Shown here piece by piece: positions 1 to 11,330 of a stretch of 64,000 nt of DNA; within the stretch, counting starts at the first letter, position 1; each line of letters opens with the position of its first letter. The notes under the pieces are model-generated. The model was not told where the DNA came from, searched no databases, and worked only from the letters and a program-made list of their open reading frames with translations. Source of the stretch: Silurus meridionalis (Eukaryota; Chordata; Actinopteri; Siluriformes; Siluridae); assembly GCF_014805685.1 (NCBI RefSeq), contig NC_060896.1:6337389-6401388 (forward strand). Reading direction: 5' to 3'. The translations under genes were made by a program, and so were the position numbers.

Positions 1-628
1 AGATCATTTGTCTGCATTGTGTCTTATCAGTAAATCATGATGTGGTGATAACCCCTGGCCTGTTTAGCGGTTTCTTGCCTTCTTCCTATTGATGCTGCGA
101 GCTGTAGACCAACGTGACCCAACTTTCTTATATTTCCGCCACCTGCAGACTTGCATAGACACGCCAACAGCGGCCCTTCAGTCAAACAGCGTGTCATGGA
201 AAATTGAATTGTGGGCGTTTCCTTATGTCACTTGCCTTCTTTGAAGCCATATATGGTGTGACAGGTTGTTGTTGTTGTTGTTCCCCCTCCCCTTCACCCT
301 TTCTTTCTCTTTTATTTTCTCTTTAAATTGTTAAAAGGTCTGTCAAATTCCCCATGCCCAACCCCATATTATTAATTTCTGTCTCATCGCAGTTTTCCCC
401 CTCCTTCAGTTGTTTTGATAGAAAAGGCTACACTGGGCGTAGGGAAAGTTCTGCTCATGGTGCATACATTTTTTTGCTTGACAACCCCCAACACACACAC
501 ATGCCACAAAAAGAATGACACCACATACTAATGCATGTAAACGTGAGCATGTGATGTGGTTGGTGATATTATCAAGCTCTTAGGCACTGTAATTAAGCTG
601 TGCCTTAACCTCCACCTTGTTCTTCCAG
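1..628 (+). other. intron sequence upstream of the first visible ITPKC exon
   Basis: No coding exon is visible. The stretch is A/T-rich and ends in a good polypyrimidine tract and CAG acceptor at 626-628. The large first exon expected for an ITPKC-type gene, which encodes the long N-terminal region, must lie left of the window. Confidence 0.6.
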
Positions 629-690
629 ACACTTACAGTAGAGGAAATCTCACAAATGCGAAAGGAATGGGATCGGTGTCGCTCTCTCAG
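629..690 (+). CDS. itpkc: ITPKC exon just upstream of the kinase domain (partial gene)
   Basis: This is a 62-bp exon bounded by a CAG acceptor ending at 628 and a GTGAAC donor at 691. It is read with one base supplied by the previous, unseen exon. It gives xTYSRGNLTNAKGMGSVSLSQ and ends in phase 0, so it joins exactly to the next exon at 5155 ([11 protein letters not shown]). As I remember the human ITPKA paralogue, it also has an SRGN motif shortly before its tryptophan-containing W-x-K-I calmodulin-binding segment. That agreement, together with both splice sites and the phase, supports the exon. A second open frame in the same 62 bp (TLTVEEISQMRKEW) would end in phase 2 and run into a stop after splicing at 5155, so I reject it. 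The exon is short, so some doubt remains. Confidence 0.68.
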
Positions 691-976
691 GTGAACACTA
701 GTTGTCCGGTTTGCTGCCTGCGATCTCGTACATGTTTGAGTGATTGATGAAAGACGTGAAGGACATTTGGATGTGGGGAGACTGGGGGTAGAGAGTAGGA
801 GGAGTGGAAAAAGGGTACAACAACACACAAGGATTTAGCAGTGGGTGGGGACGAATCTGCCCTCAGCTTAAAGTCTTAAAGACTGAAACATCAGCAAATA
901 AAACATAATTCCATCTGTTCAGCAAACTGGATATCACACTTTAGGAAGCGAGTCGGGTAAGTGTGTGTTTAGCCAG

Positions 977-978
<2 letters not shown>

Positions 979-1057
<79 letters not shown>
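979..1057. repeat. (GT)n microsatellite
   Basis: A nearly pure GT run of about 79 bp. It accounts for the long Val-Cys and His-Thr reading frames over this stretch, which are not genes. Confidence 0.97.
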
Positions 1058-1060
<3 letters not shown>

Positions 1061-1290
1061 CCTTAATCCTCCTGGGCATGGAAGTGAGGGTTCCCCACAG
1101 GTGCTCAATAGGGATCAGGTCTGGAGACATATTTGGCCACTTCATCACCTTCAGCTTCCTCAGCAAGGCCGTTATGTTGGAAAACTGTTGTTCGGGAGGG
1201 AGGGCATGATGTTCTTCAGAATGTCATAGTACAAACAGGACGCTTCCTCAGACAGAACCCGACCCAGTTTTTATACGCCAGTGTGGCGGC
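1058..1290 (-). mobile_element. Tc1/mariner-like transposase remnant
   Basis: The minus strand reads KVMKWPNMSPDLIPIEHLWGTL, which matches the catalytic end of Tc1-type DDE transposases (WPxxSPDLNPIExLW); the E of PIEHLW is the third catalytic acid. The copy is cut off by the GT run at 1057, and no terminal inverted repeats are seen. It is a dead fragment inside an ITPKC intron. Confidence 0.75.
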
Positions 1291-2407
1291 ATCATTAACA
1301 GTAAGCCAGAGCCTCTTAGCTAGCTCGCTAAAGTTCCTGTCAGGTGTGTTTCTAATCGTAAAGGGTGTAAACACGCATCACTGTTTTGTAAGTCAGTGAC
1401 GCAGTTCATCAGGATTCCTGGTTTAGGTAGACCTGCATTAAGGATATATCGAATAAAATCATGACTTTGAGGCTGTTTTATGGTGTATAGGGTTAATTAA
1501 CTTGTATTAACGTACATGTGTATTGTGTCTTTTTACAAGGTTAATTTGACTTGCACTCGTAGCCAATTATCCAATTAAAAACTGATATGCTGTTTAGTAC
1601 ATTAAATGATAGTCACTTTTTTTTGGTAATACAATCCATAATGCCTCAAATATTGCAATTTGCATAATACAGGAATAAAAAGATTTGTTACAATATTAGG
1701 GTTCAGTACCTCCAGTAAAGAGGTAACGTGTGAGCAAGGCGTGTTTGCTGTAAAAAGCCGGTCAGGTTTAGAGCTGTACGTTTATGTGCACAGTTGAGCT
1801 GCATGGTCACATGATTTGCACTCAGGATTCAAGCCCCTCACACAGATCTTCCTGTTTTTGCGAAACAGCTGCTATGAATAACAGCTTTGACCTCTGGAGT
1901 GGAATCTTGTGCTGGCGCCGAATTCAGCAAGACAGCCGTTGACTGGGTTCGTCATTCAGTAATGGCAGGGGATGATGATTTAGGAAGGAAAAAGATGTAT
2001 GTAATTACGCACGTGTGTGTGTGTGTGTGTGCGCGCATGTGTTTGGGGTAAGCGACTGTTGGGAAATCTTGATCCTTGTTGTCAGAAGTTGCTTTCTGGT
2101 ACGGAAGCTCTGACCGTATGCTGACTGAGATATATGTATCTACTCCCCTGAACACATTGTTTCTATAGTAACGCTTTTTTCACAGGGACTTCCATCGCAG
2201 ATTCTGCTTTCAACAGACTGTTGATGTGATGTTTTGTGGAAGGAGACATTTATTCTATTCTATTATTTTAGTATGTTTAATATCCAAAATTCCCGATTCT
2301 CAGGAGTCTTCTGGGTGAGGGCCTCGTCACAGGTGGAGATAGAGCTGTAACGTTTTAAAATCGTTAGTGGAAACTGACAAGGGGTGTGTTTTGGAAGGTT
2401 TCTTTCT

Positions 2408-2707
2408 TTTATGCCCACATACAGTAGGTGAAAAGGCTCTGTTTGTGTTATCTTGAATGAGTGACTAGTGATTAGATTAGCATGACAGGTCAAACACAGG
2501 AGTTAAATAAAGGAGAAAGAGAATATACATGCAGGAGCTCAGATGTGACGCGCGCGCACACACACTCATCGCTTCTGTTTTTAATTCTGAAACACACCGA
2601 CTCTTTAATACCCTCCTCATTTACACACTTCTGAACAGTACAGAGGTGAGTGCAGTGACCTGCACTGTGAACAACTGGTAATCATACAATGACTAGTCTG
2701 TATTAAT

Positions 2708-2791
<84 letters not shown>

Positions 2792-2978
2792 AGTTGTATT
2801 GGAGCATCTGACGTGTTTGAAGGGGAAAAAATGAAAAAATCCGACCAGCATGTGGAAGATTTCAGAAGTGTGTAGGCGTGTCCACGAGCACGCCATTGTT
2901 ATTATGCAAGCCTTGCGTGTTCTGCTGTGTGTGTGTGTGAGGTTTTATGCCCACATACAGTAGGAGGGAGAGGCTCTG
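2408..2978. repeat. 35-bp motif repeated in direct orientation 530 bp apart
   Basis: The segment beginning TTTATGCCCACATACAGTAGG at about 2409 recurs at about 2943, and both copies continue to AGGCTCTG. Surrounding sequence is not obviously shared. The unit may be the end of a dispersed element. Confidence 0.6.
2712..2788. repeat. (GT)n microsatellite
   Basis: A pure GT dinucleotide run of about 77 bp within the ITPKC intron. Confidence 0.97.
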
Positions 2979-3299
2979 CAAGTGTGTGTGTGTAGGAGCA
3001 GTACATTGCTATGTGGTTGATTTTATTGTATTTAATAGTAAAATAATTTGCGTACATAAATATACATGGAGAATTGTTTTTATGAGAGCTGTGGTCTCTA
3101 CAAATCACTGCAGTGCATCACATTCACTGATTTTTCCTTTATTCTTTCATTTCAAAAGATCAGGTGTGTATGAAAGTATGTTAATAGTGAAAATATTTGT
3201 TTGCTTTAAGTTTTGTAACCATGATGTAAATCTAGTTCATTCTGCTTTTTATTGTAGTAATAATGATCTTTTATGCATTTGTAACATTTTAATTCCTTG

Positions 3300-4250
3300 T
3301 AATATTCAGAACTCGAAACATTTGGTCTTTTGGGGGTTTTTGCGAGGCACATGTTCCTTCTGTTTAAGATTTACTTTGACCAAACAAATATATAAATGTG
3401 CAGTTCCACTTTATTGAAAAATCTTGAATAAGCATAAATAACAGATTTACACACACCCAACATCTGGACAGTTCATTTCTCTGAACTTTCAGCTGAAATA
3501 CTTTGCCATTCCTCTTGTAAAAGTTTCCAGTTGGATCTCCACTAGTTGGAGATTTCTTTCTGACCTTACAATCCAGTTCAACCCAGAGCAGTTTATTAGG
3601 ATTTAGGTGTGGTTACTGGCCAGGCCATTCCATAATGGGTCTCACTCCAGTCGACTATTTGCTATCTAAGCACTTGAGGAGCTTGGACGTACGCTTCGGC
3701 TCATTGTCTTGGTTTCTGTTGAAGTCGGTTCCAGTTTGCTGCAGTCCAGACAGAATTGCATGTTTGTGTGAAAGTATAGAATATAAATCTCCAAACTTTC
3801 ACTGCTCCAAACTTTCATGTTTGATTGTGGGTGTGATGCAGTCTGATAACATCTCCCCTGTTCTCTGTTTTACATAAGTTCAGTGTCAGTACAGTAAAGG
3901 CTTCAGCTGTGAGTGTTGACGGTTAGAGCGCTCTGGTAGATCTGCATTCTTTCATTCGGACACGGTTAATACAGACCTCTGCCAGGTTCATTCACTCAAA
4001 CAGCTGCTTCCTGCAGGACTGAACAAACCACACACGCACAACAACTCAGCAAAGTATCCTGTCATTACAATGTCTAGAAATTTTTCAACATCATCTCTCC
4101 TGTTCTGTCTTACAGAAGTCCTTCTGTACGAGAGAATGTCAAATTTGGACTCCTGTCTACAGAACTTTAGTCATTTACTGTCCATTCCTGTGTTTTTGGC
4201 TCTTAACTAGATCGCTGCATATAAGCAAAAGAAACATTTCCACACTTCAC
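3300..4250 (-). mobile_element. decayed Tc1-like element (same family as 16085-16752)
   Basis: Positions 3300-3860 align along their length with 16085-16620: GGCACATGTTCCTT near the left end, then the GAAATACTTTGC, CCAGAGCAGTT and GCTTCGG-TCATTGTC stretches. The strand carrying the transposase is minus. The right-hand part (about 4160-4235) resembles the end of the second copy, and a 197-bp unrelated block (3890-4086) sits inside. It is heavily mutated with no intact reading frame. Confidence 0.65.
3890..4086 (+). repeat. 190-bp direct repeat, copy 1
   Basis: It runs from TACAGTAAAGGCTTCAGCTG to TGTCTAGAAATTTTTC and is about 90% identical by eye to 4948-5134. It lies inside a Tc1-like remnant and is followed by a pyrimidine tract and TTACAG at 4110-4115, which looks like a splice acceptor but has no convincing exon behind it. 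Confidence 0.85.
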
Positions 4251-4947
4251 AGGCATTGTATGTACATCTGTTTTATTATTTATTTGTGGATTCAGGCACC
4301 AGATCTGGTCTGTGTGGTGACCTAGAGACACCTAAAGTAATAGTATTTAACAAAGTAAATATTTTTTTAAAACTAAGAAGCACTCCAGCTTTTTACATAA
4401 GAACACTGTGTGTTTAAATGTTGTTTTGGGGTCGTGCAGTCGGTGGTTTGTTTGACGCAAACTGTCCAAAGGACAGTGAATTTCTTCATAAATTTGCGGA
4501 AGGCCTGTAGTCTCTTCATGCATTTGTTCTCAACCCCTTGTGGTGTTTGTGTTGCAATTCAGTGAACTGGTTGAGCCACTAAAGCACACTTGGATTGAAC
4601 TTTTTCAAATGAGCTGTGTGACTTAAAACCTGAACAGGGACACGCCGCATTCTTTACCTTCATTCGGACTTCTTAAAACACATGCACACACAAACACAAT
4701 CAGGTGCCTCACACGTAATCGCTGCCTGAAGTAATCATTTGCAAGTAATCGATACCGCAGTGTCCTGAAACGCGTCGCGCCTTTTTTTTCTTTTCTCTTT
4801 TGTCGTCATGTCGGAGATAAAGTGCGAGTGTGAGTACAGACGCTTTTGTTCCCAGCCCTGGGAAATCGACTCTCGGTGGCGGTGTTGTGTACAGAAACTC
4901 ACACTGGCTGGTCAATGTTTGATCGGACACACAGCAGTGATGTGTGT

Positions 4948-5134
4948 TACAGTAAAGGCTCCAGCTGTGAGAGTGTTTACGGTTAGAGCGCTCTGGAAGA
5001 TCTGCATCCTTTCATTCGGACACAGTAAATACAGACCTCTGCCAGGTTTATTCACTCAAACAGCTGCTTCATGCAGGACTGAAGAAACCACACACACTTT
5101 GCAAAGTATTGTCATTACAATGTCTAAAAATTTC
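4948..5134 (+). repeat. 190-bp direct repeat, copy 2, abutting the ITPKC acceptor
   Basis: This is the second copy of the block at 3890-4086. Shared landmarks include GTTAGAGCGCTCTGG, TTTCATTCGGACAC, ACAGACCTCTGCCAGGTT and CATTACAATGTCTA. It ends directly at the polypyrimidine tract of the acceptor at 5154, so it includes or touches the probable branch-point region of that exon. Confidence 0.85.
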
Positions 5135-5154
5135 TTTTTTTTTTCCCCCTTTAG

Positions 5155-5472
5155 TCAAGATCGTGGAGAAAGCTAAAAAGCATGGTGCACATCACACCCT
5201 TCATGGTGTCCTATAAGAAGCACTACCCATGGGTGCAGTTAGCCGGCCACGCAGGTACTACCTCAACATCATGTCCTTTCTCAATCCCACTTCCACTCTT
5301 CTTTTTACAGATGTGAGCAAGCAGTGGCATTGTGTATTCAAAAGAACTTGTCTATGTAGTCCCTCATAATAAGAAAAATCTCAAAGTGGATATGGTTTCA
5401 TTTTTAACAAGGAGTAATGATGAGAAAAGGCAAATCAGGACTTTTTAGGAAAATGCTTCAGTTTTATAGATA

Positions 5473-5515
<43 letters not shown>

Positions 5516-8500
5516 TAATATTATAAAGTAATTGAGACTGTAATTACTTTTTTTTTAATTAAGTAATAAAGTAACCATAAAATACAGCATTAAAATATAA
5601 TAGTAATCTAAAATTAAGTGGAATTACAGTAAAAATGTAGCTAAAAAATATATATATATTATAAAAATTCTTATTTAATACTGAATATGAAGTAATCAGT
5701 TACCCGTTTCCACAGAAAATACAAATTCTTAAGAATAGGAACCGGCTCTGCAATCATTTCATTGCCATAGGGTTGAAATCTACTTGTGATGCGATGCGCT
5801 GCAACAGACGCAAATTAAAGCGTGTCGATTCAACAAAAGCGATCACGCACCTTCTGCGGAACAATAATTCAGCTCCAGATAGGAAGATAAACACGTTCAC
5901 GTGCAAACGCTGCTATTTCCCAGGAAAAAAAAAGGAAACAGGATTAAAATCAAACAAAATATTATCTAGTAATCTAGATTATTGGAAAGGAGGCACTTTA
6001 GTTTGAGAACTGGGTGGAAAACTCAACATTTTATTTTACAGTAAGTAATATGTAAAGGGCATGTGGGTGCCTACGTCTTAAGTGTAAATGTATAGGAAGT
6101 AATTAGCATGTAATGCTTCAAAATGTGGTATTTTTCCAGTCCATTTTACTTCAGAAATGAATGTATAAATGAAAAGACACGTTTTTCTTACTAGAAGATG
6201 CATGTTCTGTGATTATACGTTTACAACTTTCTTTTTTTTTTTTTTGGTTTGAAACCAAAATTTTACCTTTTCAACAATCCTGATCTCACTCAACTTCAAT
6301 GAGATGATGCCAGTTTAAGTAAATCACACTTCAGTGGATATTTGAGTAGCTACTACATAGTAAAAGGTAAATATTATTAACGAGAAAGTCACAAGAATAG
6401 TTAGTTTACTTACCATGTACAGATGCTTTACCACTTCCACTGTATTTACAAAGGAGTTACTGGGAAATGTGCCCAGAGAGATAAGTAGGAAATGTACATG
6501 TTGATGGTTATATATTCAAATAGTTAATGTTAACTTATATTTTGCACATAGTAATTTCTTTGAAAGTCCTGTATCTTTGTATTACATAGGAGTTGTATGC
6601 TTAGTAACTGAGAACAGTTACTTTTAGTAACAGTAGTAACTAAGATATTATCTACGGTTTCCAATAAAATGCTGCCATACCAGTAATGCCAATGTTTTAC
6701 ATATTTGTACCTCACATTAAGTTCACCAAACAATCCCAAATATTAAGTGTAACTGTTGGGTAGAAAGCTATCATTTGGCCATGTTTAGAAAGTGTGTAAT
6801 GTGAAATACGTGTTGTGTGTGTGTGTGGGTGTTTTTTTTTTTTTATTATTATTTATTTTTTTAACCGATATGATTGCGTCGAAGATTAGCATGTGCGCAA
6901 GAGGAAGAACTTCCTCAAATACATTTACATTAGGCAAGCCAGCCACATCTGTGAGAAAAAAAACTGCCAAAAACATACATAACTTTCATCAGATGTGAGA
7001 CCAATGTGTTGGGGTGAGTGGGTTTTTTTTTTTATCCCAATTCTGCTTCTCAAACATGTTTGTTTTTTGGGTTGTTGTTGTTGTAGGTAACTTCCAGGCT
7101 GGAGAATATGGAAGATTGATGAAGAAGTTTTGTTTGTGCGAGCAGCAGTGCCTGCAGCAGCTGATGACTGACTCGCTCAGGCCATACGTGCCAGGATACT
7201 ACGGCGTGGTGAGAAAAGACGATCAGGACTACAACCTGATGGACGACCTGCTGGCTGACTTCAATTCTCCATCGATCATGGACTGCAAAATGGGCAGCAG
7301 GTGAGATTAAAGAGGATCAAAGCACACTGGCAGTCTGAAGTTTTTGAATTGACATAACCACTGAGAAAGTTCTAGAAAAGAAATTCAATAAGTGAGGAGT
7401 AAAATATAATTGGGTGATGGGACATGAAGGACTATTGACTATTCATGAATGAAATGATGATGGGTATTTTTCTTGCATAATTTATATTATATATGTATAT
7501 AGTATGACTGGATGGATCCTTAGTCACATAGTATATTGATTAATATGGCAGCGATGGGGGGTGCACTACAAAGGCCTGTTTGTGAAAGACAACATAAGTT
7601 GAAAGGCACTTAAGTAAACTTATGATTTTGCTGTCCGTCTAAACCAAAGAAATAAAAGCGAACTATCTGTAGCATATTGAATTGCATCATTTTTTTTTTT
7701 TCCATTGCATCATAACGGGTGAATCGCATCAGTAAGCTGTTTCATATGAATCGTATCGTTGACTATGCATCGAGATGCGATTCACATTTTTTTCCATGTA
7801 ATTGATACCCATCAGCATTACCTCAAATTCTTACAAAAGCACTGACTTTTGAGACTCTTTCCAAAGACGTCAAACAATTCAATTAAAAAAAGTCTTCTAC
7901 ATGCACCAATGTCCTCAATTCGTAACCCTTTTTTTTTAAACTGCATGTGTCATCTCTAGAACGTATTTGGAGGAGGATCTGGTGAAAGCTCGTGAGCGGC
8001 CCAAATTGAGGAGGGACATGTATGAGAAGATGGTGGCGGTGGACCCCGATGCCCCGACCCCAGAAGAGAAGGCTCAGCAAGCCATTCTGAAACCACGCTA
8101 CATGCAGTGGAGAGAAACTCTCAGTTCCACCGCCACACTCGGCTTCCGTATCGAGGGCATTAAGGTGAGGAGATATTCTTAACACACTCGCACATATGCA
8201 GCTTGAGCTGATCTTTCAAATAGTTAGGTGCTAGCGTTTTGGATATTCATCTGTTCACGAGGGTTTGTTTGTGTATTAAGGTGTTGCTCAGATTTCCACT
8301 GTTTTCTTTGGGATTAATCTCAGGTGCCTTGCCTGGTATTTAAAAGTAAAATCATATCTCGAGAAACCTTTCAGCGTAGGTGCCTGTGGAAATCATTACT
8401 TTATAATCCATCAAACAAAAAAGTTCCTGTTATCACTTGAATTTTATTATCAGTCAGAAGTCTGTCATCCAGGGTTTTTTTATTTTTTATTTTTTTATAG

Positions 8501-10580
8501 TAACAACAAATGCAGCTTGTTTGTAATCCCGTCATATTAGTAGAAGCTGGAGCTTTACTTTTGACTGTTACACAGCACTGAAACTGGAGACTTCAATCGT
8601 GTAGACTACAAAATACCAAATAAACATCACCATATCAACGTTACACTTTTAGAGTGTCCGGCTTAAGCTTGTGCGTACGAGCTGTTGCTATGGAAATAAC
8701 AACATATTAAAAGTAACTGCATCACTATAGTGTGATTTCAGCCTTGCAACTCGTTCTGGAAAATGAATCCACACCTGGCTAATCAGAGTCAGTAATTCAA
8801 CAGTCTATTAAGAAGCTAATTGCTGTAAACAATTCAAAGGAAAAATGTCTCATTTGTGTACGATCTTTTTTCGGCGTTAAAAAAGGAACTAGAAACGATG
8901 ACGCGAATAGTGCATGTGTAGTAGGCAAATGATAGCTCATGGTCTAGATATGTATGAAAGTGTCGCTTCAGTTGTCTCTAAATGGAAAGTGGCTAATGGG
9001 ACACTTGCAAATGACCATTATGTTTTCCAGCCGCTCTGGTTTTGTGGTTAGTGCAATCTAATGTTGTTTTTTCGGCCCAAGCAACAATGCATGTAAAACC
9101 GTGTTACCTAGTTTTAATCTCTCACACAATCTTTTTTTAATTCTTTTTTTTTTTTTTTTTTTTTGCGCAGAAAGCCGACGGCACCTGCAACACCAACTTT
9201 AAAAGGACAAAGCACAGAGAACAGGTTATGAAAGCCTTGGAGGACTTTGTGGATGGAAACACACAGCTCCTGGTACGTCTGCTTCAGTCAGATGGTTAAC
9301 AATTACTGAATGTTTCAGACTTCCTCTTGGGAAGTTTAAATAGATTAACCACATGCAACTCGATGATTTCGTCAGCTGTGTTATTCAAGTCAATTCCACA
9401 GCTCTGAGATGAAATGAGTGAATTCTTATTTTGTGAATGTTTGGTTTTTGCTCCGTCATGGCAGAGGAGTTATTTACTGAGGCTAGACGAACTGCGAGGT
9501 GTGCTAGAGAAATCCGAGTTCTTCCGGACACATGAGGTGAGTCCTCCTATGCTGTACTTGTTCTTACTATACTAATGAAGAGCATCGTTTCAGATGCACT
9601 ATGTGGACATCTGACCATCACAGCTAAACAAGATTTTTAGATGTCCCATTCTACAATAGTAATAATAATAATAATGTTTGTAGAAGTTTCTCTGTACTAC
9701 AAATCTAATAAGCTCAAACCCTGAAAAGCAGATCCACACTAATAACCCCTCCTCCACAAAATGTTACTGTTGGCTCTCAGATTGATCAATCAGACTGCTG
9801 GATAGTGAAAAATGATTAGTCACCTCAGAAAACATATTTCAAAGCCCAGTGACTGTTTCTTTACACCACCCCAGCCCTTAATTGGCATTGCATATAGTGG
9901 GTTTTTTTTTTTTTAGGTTGCTGTGCAGCTGCTCAGCCATGGAAATCTTTTTAGCGACGCTTCTCATGCACTGCTGACGTTTCCAGAGGTAGTTTGGCGT
10001 TTAGTGACTGCATCTTTAGCCATTTTTACCCACGTACTTCTGCACTCAGTGGCTCTGCAGCTGTTGTTGCTCTCAGATGCTTCCATTTCACAGTAACAGC
10101 AGTGTGCAGTAGACTGAGCAGATGCACCACTCAGCTGGGTAAACATTTCCCAAACCGAGTTGTAAAAGGTGGCATCTTATGACTGCGCTATGTTTAAAGG
10201 CACTAAGCTCTTCCGTCCAACCCTTTCTACTGCCATTGTTTGCCTATGAAGATTGCACGCCTGTGTGTTTAACTTTTTTAGGCACCTGTTAGCAATGGGC
10301 GTGACCGAAACACATACTACGCTGAATTTAAACAGAACTCAAATCTTGACCTCAGGGGAAACCTTTAGATTCCTTTTTAGGGAGGGTTTTTTTTTTGTTT
10401 GTTTTTTTTTTTTAATTTTGGTAGCAAACTTCTAGAGGCAAAAAAGGAATAAAAAAAAATTTGTTTGTACGGGAAATACATTTGTCTTTTAGTTTGTGAA
10501 GCTGGACACTAAAATAAGACTAACCAGTTTAGGCAAAAATTCAGCTATTAATAGTGAACAAAATAGATAGATAGATAGAG

Positions 10581-10619
<39 letters not shown>

Positions 10620-10757
10620 ATGTGTGTGTGTGAGAGAGAGGGGGAGATGGATAGACTAGAGAGAAGAGAGAGAAGGGGGAAGTTGGATAGAATAGAGAGA
10701 GAGGGAGAGATGGATAGAATAGAGAGAGAGAGAATATGAAAAAGAAAAAAAAGTGTG

Positions 10758-10823
<66 letters not shown>

Positions 10824-11097
10824 TAATAATTACACACACACAATAATGAAGTTAATAATTGTTTTGCTTCTGCAGGTGGTTGGCAGCTCTTTGCTCTTTG
10901 TCCATGACATCTCAGGCCTGGCACAAGTCTGGATGATCGACTTCGGAAAGACCGTGCCTATTGCGGAGAACCAGAGCCTGGACCATCGCACTCCATGGAA
11001 AGAGGGCAACCGTGAGGACGGATACCTCTGGGGCCTCGACAACCTAATCGACATCCTGAGCGCCATGATTCAGGAGAAATCGTATCGCGAGCCATGA
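5155..11097 (+). CDS. itpkc: inositol-trisphosphate 3-kinase, ITPKC type (kinase-domain exons)
   Basis: The enzyme phosphorylates Ins(1,4,5)P3 to Ins(1,3,4,5)P4 with ATP, ending calcium release signals. The coding exons are 5155-5254, 7087-7300, 7960-8164, 9171-9272, 9465-9536 and 10876-11097 (TGA). All have GT-AG borders and compatible phases; with exon 629-690 they give 324 visible residues. Motifs in order are [12 protein letters not shown] (calmodulin-binding/linker region), [11 protein letters not shown], the PxxxDxKxG catalytic motif (PSIMDCKMG), [14 protein letters not shown], the InsP3-lobe helices ([19 protein letters not shown]), [23 protein letters not shown], the WMIDFGKT metal/ATP motif, and the [15 protein letters not shown] end. 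All key catalytic residues are present. I assign the C paralogue rather than A or B from the adjacent ACTMAP and SNRPA, as at human 19q13.2, and from closer matches such as CNTNFK. Catfish-type duplicates (a/b) cannot be told apart here. Confidence 0.95.
5475..5514. repeat. (TG)n microsatellite
   Basis: Forty bp of pure TG inside the ITPKC intron 5255-7086. The rest of that intron is A/T-rich and I see no gene in it. Confidence 0.95.
8490..8780 (+). repeat. dispersed fish MITE-like repeat, copy 1
   Basis: It contains ACAGCACTGAAACTGGAGAC, AATAAACATC, GAGCTGTTGCTATGGAAA, and TGAATCCACACCTGG. Related, diverged order is seen at 32010-32285 (GAATAAGCTGTTACTATAGAAACGG, then AATTAATCCAGGCC) and 34460-34690 (AAGCACTGACACTGGAGAC). 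I recall the family as common in catfish sequences. I did not identify its ends. Confidence 0.5.
9905..10335 (-). mobile_element. Tc1-like transposon remnant in ITPKC intron
   Basis: The plus strand shows GCAGCTGCTCAGCCATGGAAA, CTGCACTCAGTGGCTCTG, AGATGCTTCCATTTCACAGTAACAGCA and GGTGGCATCTTATGAC. These are the antisense of a widespread teleost Tc1-like transposase whose normal right end has the same order. The frame is broken and internal parts are missing. It lies between ITPKC exons 9465-9536 and 10876-11097. Confidence 0.7.
10561..10820. repeat. compound microsatellite (GATA)n-(GA)n-(TA)n
   Basis: A GATA/GA tract at 10561-10620, a GAGA-rich tract to about 10735, and about 54 bp of pure TA at 10767-10820. 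It ends only 55 bp before the last ITPKC exon at 10876, so the branch point and polypyrimidine tract are squeezed into that gap. Confidence 0.95.
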
Positions 11098-11292
11098 CTG
11101 ATCTGCTGACTGTACGGAGGACACATTAGGACCAGAGATCAGTTGCTAACGACTCGGTGCTGGGAGAAAGAACGAAGAAACCTACGTGAAAGCACATGAA
11201 AGGGAGGAGAAGAAATATGTGCCTTAGCAGACTGATGATCAGCAGGATGCACGCACCATGTATGCAAAGTTCATAGACTCTTGGATTAAAAT

Positions 11293-11330
<38 letters not shown>

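Larger units (their letters stand above)
691..5154 (+). other. ITPKC intron with transposon debris
   Basis: This 4.46 kb intron separates exon 629-690 from exon 5155-5254. It holds CA/GT microsatellites, two Tc1-like transposon remnants and a duplicated 190-bp block (3890-4086 and 4948-5134), each listed separately. The 3' end is a strong T/C tract and TTTAG acceptor at 5150-5154. An AAG five bases downstream (5157-5159) is a possible but frame-breaking alternative acceptor. Confidence 0.7.

Noticed and set aside
629..690. Alternative frame TLTVEEISQMRKEWDRC for the first visible ITPKC exon
   Set aside because: It leaves phase 2, which gives a stop after joining to 5155; the SRGN frame fits phase and family.
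963..1229. Val-Cys repeat reading frames and their His-Thr antisense frames here and at 2693-2896, 38706-39152, 47120-47344, 59382-59541 and elsewhere
   Set aside because: They are translations of GT/CA microsatellites with no splice or family support.
4111..4145. Cryptic exon after TTACAG at 4115
   Set aside because: The acceptor looks fair, but the following sequence matches transposon remnant and has no usable donor or known coding sequence.
10561..10735. CRISPR-like array of short direct repeats
   Set aside because: GATA/GA units have no spacers; it is a eukaryotic microsatellite.
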